Shown: positions 52,995-62,103 of the stretch, in pieces | Numbering within the stretch: position 1 is the stretch's first letter | How the letters are laid out: every line of letters begins with the position of its first letter | Source of the DNA: Cylindrotheca closterium | Lineage: Eukaryota > Bacillariophyta > Bacillariophyceae > Bacillariales > Bacillariaceae | Direction of reading: 5' to 3' | DNA: 64,000 nucleotides | NCBI GenBank assembly: GCA_933822405.4 | Contig: CAKOGP040001781.1 | Span: forward strand, 78,800 to 142,799 | The notes under the pieces: model-generated | Told to the model about the DNA's origin: nothing | The model's database searches: none | The model's input: only the letters and a program-made list of their open reading frames with translations | Position numbers and translations under genes: made by a program

Positions 52995-54540
52995 TTATAT
53001 CAAAAGGGAAGACGAATCCACACCATGAACATTACCCTCCTTGTCTTCTGACAATTGAATGCCCGTCATTTGTTCGGCTGCCGTGGTAATGGAATCCGCC
53101 ACACAGGCAAAGAGACTTTGGGGTTGTTGGGCCACTCGTGCACCACCATTACCATTGCCACCATTACCACTATTGCCAGCAATCAATCCTTGTCGTTCGT
53201 TGGGACTGCGAGGGCTTGCTGCTGCATTGTTCGTAGGACTACGAGCCGTAGCACCAGCCGCTGTCCCGGGTGCCGCAGTGGGAGTTCCCGCAATCCAATC
53301 CATCCAAGATTGGCCACCAGGAGCTCCGCCCGCAGCCGCATTTTCAGTTCGTCGTCGATCTCTATAATTGGACACCTGTTTGTATTCTTCCTTTTGAAGC
53401 TCTTCGGCGAGTTGCTGATCGGCCGCCACTTGGGCTGCCGTGGTCATGTCAGCCGTGGCTCCCGTCTTTTCGACGGGACAGACGACACCGCAGACGGGAC
53501 ACAACATGAGATTGGCTTCTCCGGTAACTTGCATCCAATTGTTACAGCTCATGCATTGAACAACCAAGGCAGTACCATCCTTGATTGCCTTGTCTGTTTG
53601 TCCACTGCCGTGTAGCGGAACATCTCCGTCACCCAAATTGACAGTATTAGAGGATCCAGCACTCACATTGGATCGGGGTGGTGTCTTGGGGGCTGGTGGT
53701 CGAGCAAAGGCCGGAGTATCCACCACGTTCGCCACGGAAGCAGCACTGCGTTGATTAAAGGCCGCAGCCTTCGCCGCAGCTCCGGTAAGTGGTTTGGGAG
53801 CCGCCGCCTTTTTGCGTTCAATTTCTTCCCAAATTTGACGTTGTTCGGCCAAAAGAGCCTCGCGTTCTTCTGGGGGCAAGGATGCGAGAAGATCTTCGTC
53901 AATTTGAGGTGGAGCTGGAACTGCAGCTGGTTCTGGTGTTGTGGTAGCTGTTGTGGTTGTGGTTGGACTACTATTCGGTTGCGGTGTAGTGGTGGAGGCC
54001 ATTAAGGATTCAAAGGTACTCAAATCGCCGGCCGCTGGTGTTGCAGCAGAAGCAGCAGCAGGAGGCGTTGGAGCCGTTGCTTCCATTCCTCCCAACAAAT
54101 CAAAATCTCCAGCAGTAGCAGTAGTAGCAGCAGGTGCTGGAGCAGGAGTTCCAAAGTCTAGCAAATCGGCAGGAGCGGCAGCGGCAGCAGTAGGTGCTGG
54201 TTTGACGGAATTTTGCTGTGATTTTGCCTTGGCAGCTTGAATGCGAGCCTATTTTGGATTGACAAAGAATAGTAGCAGAAAGTAGCAGAAAGTAGTAGCA
54301 TTGCATGATATGGCATGGCAAGAGAAGGGAAAAAAAGGAAGATTTGACGTCAGAACAAAGGCAAAGACAGATTGAAAGAAGAATACAAACAACCACCAAC
54401 AAACATGGACAGGCATCTAGTCATTCGTTCATCCATTTTCAGTTGTGTTCAATGAATAAAGAACTCACCAACAGAGCATTCTTTCCAGTAGCGGCAGCCG
54501 CAGCCGCAGCAGCAGGCTTGGAATCTTCTACAGTGGACAT
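52995..54540 (-). CDS. Tandem paralogue A: zinc-ribbon low-complexity protein
   Basis: Two exons: 54540-54469 and 54248-52995; 220-nt intron (GTGAGT...AATAG), phase 0. Product 441 aa. Exon 1 encodes 24 residues ending G-K-N-A-L-L; exon 2 begins A-R-I-Q-A-A-K-A-K. Ala/Pro/Thr-rich middle; an acidic helix E-E-R-E-A-L-L-A-E-Q-R-Q near 140; a C-x2-C...C-x2-C ribbon (C-M-S-C and C-P-V-C) near 255; a helix A-E-E-L-Q-K-E-E-Y near 305; then Q-S-W-M-D-W-I and a Gly/Asn tail. Shares exon junction and motifs with the next minus-strand gene. The CAA-repeat leader directly abuts the ATG. No named family; the helix plus ribbon suggests a cytosolic adaptor, but function is unknown. Confidence 0.75.
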
Positions 54541-54565
54541 GTTGTTGTTGTTGTTGTTGTTGTTG
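54541..54565 (-). repeat. CAA-triplet repeat immediately upstream of a start codon
   Basis: Eight AAC/CAA triplets on the minus strand directly abut the ATG of paralogue A. Confidence 0.85.
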
Positions 54566-55270
54566 ATGTGTTTGGAATGACTGCAATCAATCTGGTATAA
54601 CTTTTTTGTGTACGTCTCGGATCTTGTTGATGGTCTTTCTGTGCAATTGCTTTTATTTGTTGTTGTTGTTGTTGATACTGTTGTTAACCGTAATGTTGTT
54701 GATGTTGATGGATAGGATATTAACGTTGACACACTTGACACAGAGGATCGTTCTGCTGCTACGATACGATGCAGGTACACACTATACTTTCGGGGAGTCG
54801 TGTGGAAAAAACGACGGAAGAAATCGATTACTGTGCCAACCCAAAAAAAAAATCAATCCTTGCCGCCAAAGAAGCCGACGAAGGAATTCGAAGCTGCATG
54901 TAATATTTGTACCGGACCGTTACGGGTTCTGACGTACTGTATGTGTGGGCTTTTCAGTACTTTCAACGGCTCGATTATTTGTCGTTTGCGACACGCCCTA
55001 TCGGTCATCGACGGTCATGGAGCTACTTCTGTACGTTTGATGGATTGATTCATGCCACGACTGACTTACAAAGTGCTGCTGGACAACAATGTTACAGTGT
55101 AGTACATCAAGAGTACAGTAGAACTTTAGATAGTAAGTAGTTTGGAGAGATGTTGCGCCAAAATAACAGCAACCACCATTCTAGTTGGTATATTACAGTA
55201 TCATCATCATCATCATCATCATTATTATATGATGGATTGATTATTTTTTATAATCTCTTACTATACTATT
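54566..55270. other. Spacer between tandem paralogues
   Basis: About 700 bp holding the probable promoter of paralogue A and the 3' region of paralogue B. TACAGTA-type elements at 54945, 55124 and 55194, ATC runs near 55200, and an A9 tract near 54845. No gene recognised. Confidence 0.4.
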
Positions 55271-56881
55271 TTAATTCCGTTGTCTTGAAAATTGTGGGAC
55301 TGCCACCATACTGCTCGTGTCTTCTTCCGATTTTCCAAAGGCCGACGCAAACAAACCTTGCGGTTTGGAGGAACCCGTATTGTTGGCCGGTACCATGGGA
55401 GATTCGTCTCCCGTTTGAGCCGCCACCAACAATCGTGGTGCTGCTCTGCTGGCACTATTACCACTTGAAGTAGTAGTAGTAGTATTGGCGGGATAGTCGG
55501 AGGACGACGACGATCGACTCTTGAGCTTGCTGCTGCTAGGACTACTACTTTCCGCTTCCTTGTCCTTGCCCGTCATCCATTCGAGCCACGACTGGGATTC
55601 CGATTTGGCTTTCTTTTCTTGTTTGGCCGCAATTGCTCGATCATTCGATGCCTTTCCATATTCCTTTTTCTGTAGCTCTTCCGCAATCGCCGCATCCGCC
55701 GCCAATTGAGCATCCATTTGTTCAAATTGCGCCATGGCCTCTTGAACATCAAAATCTTGTTGACTTGAAGAAGAAGCAGCAGCGGCACTACTAGGCTTCT
55801 TCTTGTTGGAGGAAGATTCAAATTGAGCCAACATTTCTCGTTGTTCTTGTAAAATTTGTTCGCGTTCGGCAGGATCCAAGGCTGCCAAAATGTCGGCATC
55901 CAAGGTCATTTCCGGTGCCGCCGCCGCAGCGGATGGTGGTGGTGGCAAGGCTTGCAAGTCGGCATAGTGATTTTGTGGTGGTTCATCTTCTTGAGGTGGT
56001 GGCTCGTAAATGGATTCAAACGAGGGTGCCGATGCCGCAGGTGGAGCCATCATGTAGGACGGCATGGGTGGTGGTGGTGCGACTGCCTCCATGGGAGGAG
56101 GAGGTGGAAAGGCCATGCTGGAATCAAAGGCAGGTGGGGAGGAGGATGGCATAGGTGGCGGCGGTGGTGGCATGGCATTGTAACTGGGCGGTGGTGGCGG
56201 CGGCGGTGGTGCATTGTTATCATAACTGGGCGGCGGTGGTAGGGGTGCATTGTTGTTATTATAACTGGGTGGTGCTTGTGGTAGTGGTGCCGAGTAGGAT
56301 GGTGGTGCCATGGGCATGGAGGGAGGTGATGGAGCGGCATTGTAGGCTGGTGGTGATGGTGGTGGTGGTGCCTTGAGTGCTGCCTTTTCCTTAATAGCCT
56401 TTTCTTTGGCAGCTTGAATGCGGGCCTAAAACACAGAAGATATATACAAGAGACAATAGAAATGATCGTAAAGAATGATGGGGTGTGAGCAATCGATCCA
56501 ACAAAATATTGTATAGATACACAAGTCATGTAAAACAAAAACAAATGCATAGACACATGCATATATAATTGTTTTGTTTGTCATAGTACAATGTTGACGT
56601 ACCATCAAGGCCTCCTTTCCACTTCTTGATGATGACGCTGGTGCTGGCGCTGATGTTGTCGTTGATGCATCCGTGTTGTCGTTGTCGTTGTTATTGTTAT
56701 TGTTGATGGTTGCCGCATTATAGGCTGGAGGTGGTGGAGGTATGGGAGCCGTGGTTGGTGCGGGTGGTGGCATACTTGGTGATGAAGGAGCAGCTGCTGG
56801 TTCATCCATACTTCCCAACATGGCGAGTCGTCGTTCCAAATCTGCCACGGCGTTGGCTTTTCGTTCGTCTGGTTTCTGCAT
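55271..56881 (-). CDS. Tandem paralogue B: proline-rich low-complexity protein
   Basis: Two exons: 56881-56603 and 56425-55271; 177-nt intron (GTACGT...TTTAG), phase 0. Product 477 aa. Exon 1 (93 codons) ends G-K-E-A-L-M; exon 2 starts A-R-I-Q-A-A-K-E-K, at the same place as paralogue A. The middle is Pro/Tyr-rich (P-P-P-S-Y-N units) with profilin/WW-ligand character. A helix A-E-R-E-Q-I-L-Q-E-Q-R-E near 215 and A-E-E-L-Q-K-K-E-Y near 300 match A, as does Q-S-W-L-E-W-M. The zinc ribbon of A is absent. The 5' exon has an additional coiled-coil start (A-D-L-E-R-R-L-A-M-L). Function unknown; the poly-Pro region suggests actin or SH3-type binding. Confidence 0.75.
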
Positions 56882-57455
56882 TTTTGATTTTTTGCTTTTG
56901 CTTTTGCTTTTGCTTTTGCTTTTGATTGTTAGTGTTTGTTTATTGTGTTGTATTTGTTCGTTTGTTTGTTGTTTGCACTGTCTAGTAGAGGGGCTTGTCT
57001 TGTTGTTGTTGTTGTTGTTGTTGTTGCGTGTTCTTGTTGAATGGGAATGATGTTAACCTGCCGTATATGACTACCGGTACAATAAAATACAAGTCGTGTG
57101 GAACACCGGAAGTTTCAGTGTTTGGAGGCAGATTTTTTCGATTCGATTGGATTTCGACTCTTGTGACGTTGACTGCGAAATAAATGAATGAGAAACGGCT
57201 CGAAAATGTAAAAGAGCAAGTGATGATGTCACCAATTGTCGACTCTTTCGAATGAATCATCATGAAAAGACAAGAAGCAATTGATGTGTCTTCTGCGACA
57301 TGATTGTTCTGTCCATGATGTTCTCATTCCCATGATACCATCTGCAGGCGAAGACATCATCTCGAAAGAAATCAAATCGGAAGTTTGCATGTTAGAACCA
57401 CTCAAGCATTTGAAAAAAGAAGAAAACAAGAGTAGACAAGACAAGAATAAACAAG
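56882..57455. promoter_or_regulatory. Shared upstream region with TTTTGC and TTG arrays
   Basis: 574 bp between paralogue B (minus) and the 57456 gene (plus). Five to six TTTTGC hexamers lie at 56889-56924 and a TTG triplet run at 57000-57027. No other element recognised. Confidence 0.4.
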
Positions 57456-59018
57456 ATGAAATTCTTCTTATTCAGCTTTTTACTATCTTTCCATATGATT
57501 GGACAATCTCAAGCTTGGTTGTCGTCCACATCACAATCATCATCTTCTTGTCGCTTTCATATCAATGACAAGAACCACAAGAAGAACCACAAGAAGAATG
57601 ACAAACGATGGCAGCCCCCTGGTGCCTCAAGAAATCATTATCAACATCATCAACATCAACAATATCAACATCAACAACAGCAACGACAAAGAAATCCAAC
57701 CTGCTTGCAGTATTCCAATGACGAAACAACCGACAAGGATGCTTCCTCCTCCTCCTCTGCGGTCGAACGCCTCGTCATTTCGGGGGTTTCCGTGTCCACC
57801 AAGGGATTTCACGTCTTGTTTCAAACTCGCAAAGGAATTTTGCCATTGCCAATCACCAAGGATCCACAAGATTCTTACAAGGCTTCCTCTCCAGAAGCCT
57901 TGACCATTTTGCAGCTATTGAGTCAAGTGGACATGGCGGGAGCCGTTCTTCCACCCGAAACCTTGGCGCAAATGGCAATTGTTCAATCCGAACAAGCCTA
58001 CTACAATTCCAATCATGATGACAATGATGATTGTCATGATGACAATGATGGCAATGCGAATGATAATGCTAACGTCGCCAAGTCTAATGGAGATCTCTTG
58101 GCGGAATACGTCCAAACGATTCTCCCTCAAGACTGTCCCTCCCAATCCTACATGGACGCTCCCTCTTGGTTTCAATCTCGCACGGCACTTCCTCAAATCA
58201 CGTTGGATCAAGTCTTGATTCAATATGACCCCAAGACAAAAACTTGTCAATGCCAATTGACCTGTGCCCTGCCCAAGAATATCATGTGGACTTGTGGTAC
58301 TGGTACTGCTTCTGCTTCTACTACTGGTACTACTGATACTGATACCAATGCTGCTTTGTCTTTGTCTCTGCTGTCTTCCTCCTCCTCTTTTGTCGTGTCG
58401 GTCACACCCAAATTGGTCCAATCCTTTGCCTTTCACTACAATCCCGAGACTTCCCACATTTTTACATCCTTGGCATTGGCACTCCGATACAAGGCTCCTA
58501 TTGTTTTGCAGGTGCTGGAAGAAGAAGAAGAAGAACAACAGGGAGAAACAATTGACAATAACTACTGCGAAAATGACGGTGAAAACACCAATGACACCAA
58601 TGACAACTCTTCTTGTTGTTGTTATTATTATCCTCCCGAACTCCTCGAACAGGACTTTCCTCAACGCACGTCGATTCAAACCTTGCACCAACAGAGCACC
58701 AGGATTTCTCACAATATTGAAACGAGTTTCAAGGTGCATCAATTAATGGGAGCTTTTCAAATTGCCAAGCGATTGGGAGACGTGGTGGCCATGGAAAAGA
58801 TTCAAGCCAAATTGGACGAATATGACAATATGGATGACTTGCCAGTGGTGGGGGAGGATAGTAATGATGGCAAAAAGAATGATGACAAGAACAATGACAA
58901 GAATACTAATGTTGACACCAAAAACTTGTCCTCCTCCAGAAAGTTCTTGGTGCGGGAGGAGCGTGGCATTGCGGAGGATTCCTCCTTCTCTGATGACTCG
59001 AATGATGCCTTTCAATGA
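57456..59018 (+). CDS. Diatom-type hypothetical protein with plastid presequence
   Basis: 520 aa, single exon. Residues 1-20 are a signal peptide (F-F-L-F-S-F-L-L-S-F-H) ending S-Q-A-W-L-S-S; the Trp at +1 suits diatom plastid import. A His/Gln-rich low-complexity stretch follows (about 35-90), then a conserved-looking core (about 100-260) with V-S-V-S-T-K-G-F-H-V-L and L-Q-L-L-S-Q-V-D-M-A-G-A-V-L-P-P. Two Asp/Asn-rich inserts and a C-terminal helical region (M-G-A-F-Q-I-A-K-R-L-G-D) close the protein. The core resembles uncharacterised proteins of photosynthetic stramenopiles; no enzyme motif is apparent. Confidence 0.75.
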   Translation: MKFFLFSFLLSFHMIGQSQAWLSSTSQSSSSCRFHINDKNHKKNHKKNDKRWQPPGASRNHYQHHQHQQYQHQQQQRQRNPTCLQYSNDETTDKDASSSSSAVERLVISGVSVSTKGFHVLFQTRKGILPLPITKDPQDSYKASSPEALTILQLLSQVDMAGAVLPPETLAQMAIVQSEQAYYNSNHDDNDDCHDDNDGNANDNANVAKSNGDLLAEYVQTILPQDCPSQSYMDAPSWFQSRTALPQITLDQVLIQYDPKTKTCQCQLTCALPKNIMWTCGTGTASASTTGTTDTDTNAALSLSLLSSSSSFVVSVTPKLVQSFAFHYNPETSHIFTSLALALRYKAPIVLQVLEEEEEEQQGETIDNNYCENDGENTNDTNDNSSCCCYYYPPELLEQDFPQRTSIQTLHQQSTRISHNIETSFKVHQLMGAFQIAKRLGDVVAMEKIQAKLDEYDNMDDLPVVGEDSNDGKKNDDKNNDKNTNVDTKNLSSSRKFLVREERGIAEDSSFSDDSNDAFQ

Positions 59019-59419
59019 ATGAAGGAATAAATGAATAAATGAATATGCCTTTCAAGGCATTGGAAGAATACGAAATAGATGCAAGTGATACGATTGATGA
59101 TGATGATGACGATGACGATTGATGTATGTGTTGCTGCGTGCTATTTCGGATAATTGAAGGAAGGAAGGTACAGTAGTCATCATTCAAAATCCGAAGCACA
59201 CAGCAAGTAAATAGTAAATAGATTGCATAGTTTTTTGAAAAGAGTTTTTCTAGAATAGTCATGAATGAATGAATGAATCAACATCTCAATGGGTCTACTC
59301 TTACTCTGCGTGGTAGGTAGTTTCCTTATATATTACTTCTTGGCTAGTAGCGTCTCTTCGTGGTGTGGGCGCAATCTATTACATGGAAGAATTATTAAAA
59401 TAGATCATTTGCAAGTTCT
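59019..59419. other. Convergent spacer with tetranucleotide repeats
   Basis: 401 bp between stop codons. AATG/ATGA runs near 59025-59045 and 59260-59280, and GAT runs near 59090. Nothing coding recognised. Confidence 0.4.
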
Positions 59420-60999
59420 TCATCTCAAATGAGCAAAGGTCACCATCAAGTATCGAGTACCTTTGGTAACTTCCATTCCGCCATGCACCAAAGAACCCTA
59501 CAAATGACAAATGTAGTGTTTGTAGTAGTAAGTAAGTAAGGAAGGAAGGAAGGGATGTCGGAAGAAAGCGAGAGGTGAGATTGAGTGGTGGTGGTAAGAA
59601 TACAATCACAATATGGCAACAAGACGCAGCAAAAGAACCAAACCAAAAAAAGAGTGCAACGTACTGGATGCAACAAACATTCTCCGTAATTCAACTTGAT
59701 GATGGAACCAGTATCTCGAATGTAGGTACTATAGTTATAGGTAGGTAGGTTGGTAGGTAGTTAGGTAGAGAAAGAAGAAACGAAAAAGAAATGAGATTTG
59801 CATACATTCCAAAACAAAATAGAGTCAGAGCCGCAGCAGGTCAAACTTACCCTCCTCCACAATAATCACCACTACGGGAGAGTGCCAAGTTGGCAGTGAC
59901 ATCGCATCGGTCGTGGTGCAATTGAACTACAGTAACCAAACAAATACATGATGGGATGATAGAGCACACATTGAGTGAGTGAGGATATACATCAGAATGA
60001 GACGATATATGTCACACACACATACACACAATCATCACACAATCATCACATGGCACACAACCATCTCTTACCTCCGGTATGCCCCGAATCGACCGAATAT
60101 TTGAGAATGTGCGGTTGATTCTTGTCTACCACTACTTCGTGACACCCGTACAAGGTTCGAATGGCCTGCGTGACATAGTCAAAGATCGGTTGTATCAATG
60201 GCAACATGCCCGGGATATCCCGCAAGGCAATGTCCTGCTTGGTCAAGGAATACAAATCCGTCTGCCATCCATGCAAGAGGCGATTGGTGGCAAAATGTTC
60301 GGCGTGTGCCACAATGGGATCCAATTGGCAGTCGGCGATCAAATCGTTTGGAAGCAAGAGTCGATAAGTCCGAAGGTGTGCCGGGCCAATGGTTTCGTAC
60401 TGCAACTTGTGATGGTGGTGGTGGTGGTGGTGTTGGCGGTGGCAATAAGGTTCCTGTGCAGCCGCAGAAGCACGAGATGATGGATGATGAGAAGAAGAAG
60501 AAATCCGCAATGGGGCCGGTGGAGACACAATGGTGCCAGCATGTGGTCGTCGTCGGGGAAACGGAGGAGGAGTTCGTGGGTAAGGAGCCGGCATAATGGA
60601 TGCATCATCTGCCAATGGAAATGAGGATTGGGACAGCAGTCTTGGACTTGTGGAGAAAGAGGATGACAAAGATGCCAAATAAGCTGGGTAGATGCTGCTT
60701 CGATGATGAGTATTTGTGTCTCCAACAGCAGTAGGTGTAGTAGTATAGATAGAACTACTACCATCAGTGTTGTTGTTGTTGTTGACAAGTTTGGTAGGAC
60801 TTGGGTAGACAAGAAAGGGAGGCTGCGTTGCTGTTGTTGATGACAGCAGTGTTCCACGATGATGATGATGACAATGATGATGACAATGATGATTATGATG
60901 ATGCTTATTCTTGTGGTCATCGTCGGCATCATGGTGATAGGAATCACCGTCAATTAACGAGACGAGTCCCCTTGACTTCGATGGATAGCACAAGTTCAT
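59420..60999 (-). CDS. Prolyl-4-hydroxylase-like 2-oxoglutarate/Fe(II) dioxygenase
   Basis: Four exons deduced on the minus strand: 60999-60072, 59926-59851, 59728-59665, 59497-59420. Introns of 145, 122 and 167 nt have GTAAGA, GTAAGT and GTACGT donors in phases 1, 2 and 0. The sum is an exact 381-aa frame. The first 205 residues are His/Ser/Pro-rich low complexity. The catalytic part has L-R-T-Y-R-L-L near 205, the iron ligands H313-x-D315 in L-H-H-D-R-C-D, then N-Y-G-E-C-L-L-H-P-G-S-L-V-H with the distal His361, and V-T-K-G-T-R-Y with the 2-oxoglutarate-binding Arg371 (or Lys368). Such enzymes hydroxylate proline or other residues. The last three exons are only 64-78 nt and easily missed. 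Confidence 0.82.
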
Positions 61000-62019
61000 G
61001 ATGGTTTTATGGCTTGTTTGTATTTATTCTCGTTCTTCTTCTTGACGAGAAAGAAAGAAAAGTAGTATTATGACGACTTTATTTGGGCAACTAATGAAAT
61101 CTGGAGGCGGACCTACTACAGTATCATGCATTATTGGTACTGTACTTGTACTTGTACATACAAGCAAGTATGCATGCATGCATGCATGCAGGCATGCAGT
61201 GGAAGGAATCATCACGGCGGCGACGGCGGACGTCTCCGCAACGACGAAAAGATGATTCCTTCATGAATCCTCTGGAAAACTTGATTGATTCCTTCTAGTA
61301 CAGCATTTTCTGGTACGGTACATGAAAGTCTACAGCAGGTTCCATGGTGCGACGGAGTGGTTGCCAATGTGATATGATGATACCGGTACGTGTACCTGGC
61401 AGAACTTGTGCACATGATACTTTGACTTTTGGACACAAGCAATCAATCATCTTATTGGTGGAAAGAGTTGGGATTTTGGCTGGAACCGTTTGGAATACAT
61501 GACTCGATATTTCGTGTCGTGGCATAACTGTTACAAGGACACTGGTTACGGGGTGTTCCAGCATTTCTATTGAATCACCTTTTCGACCGGCTCTCGGTAT
61601 CAAACAATAAGTAAAAATTCACCGAAACAAACAAACAAATACACACACACACACAAACACACACTTTCACTGTCGTCAGTTGCAGGTCACCAACGCATTC
61701 GTTTGGCATACAACTGTTCATACACAACCGTTTATTGACAAACTCAAAAATCTTTCACAATGGTAAGTTTCGGTGTGTCGTCATGTGTTTTTCCCATCTT
61801 TTAAAAAAAAAAGAGACAATGCGAATAGGTGACCCAAACTTTAAATTTGACACGATCGACGAGGAATTTCAGGAATTTGACCCAAGTACTGTAGGATGAT
61901 ATACCGTACTGTGTGATTGTACAGTATGGAATTGCTTGAGTTGTTTCATACAATACTGCGAGAGCGGATCATCCTATTGTGCATCATCCATCCATTCATT
62001 CATTCATTCATTGACTAAC
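61000..62019. promoter_or_regulatory. Shared upstream region of dioxygenase and DUF6824 genes
   Basis: About 1 kb. Contains a GCAT tetranucleotide run at 61168-61199, a CACA tract near 61640-61665, TACAGTA-type elements at 61116, 61138, 61887 and 61920, and an ATG followed directly by GTAAGT at 61760-61768. A 100-codon minus-strand frame (61295-61603) lacks an early ATG and a recognisable domain. Confidence 0.4.
61168..61199. repeat. GCAT tetranucleotide run
   Basis: Alternating GCAT/TGCA units form a self-complementary tract. Confidence 0.8.
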
Positions 62020-62071
62020 ATGCGTCGTCGCCCTCATTCCTTAATATCATCGTCGTCTTCCAATCATTCCT

Positions 62072-62103
<32 letters not shown>

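Noticed and set aside
57915..58742. 275-codon minus-strand frame
   Set aside because: Antisense shadow of the 57456 gene, with repetitive Val/Ile and Ser runs from its repeats.
60339..60953. 204-codon minus-strand frame
   Set aside because: Alternate frame of exon 1 of the dioxygenase; Ile/His runs derive from CAT repeats, and the splice-supported frame is different.
61295..61603. 100-codon minus-strand frame
   Set aside because: No early ATG, no domain, inside the upstream region of two divergent genes.
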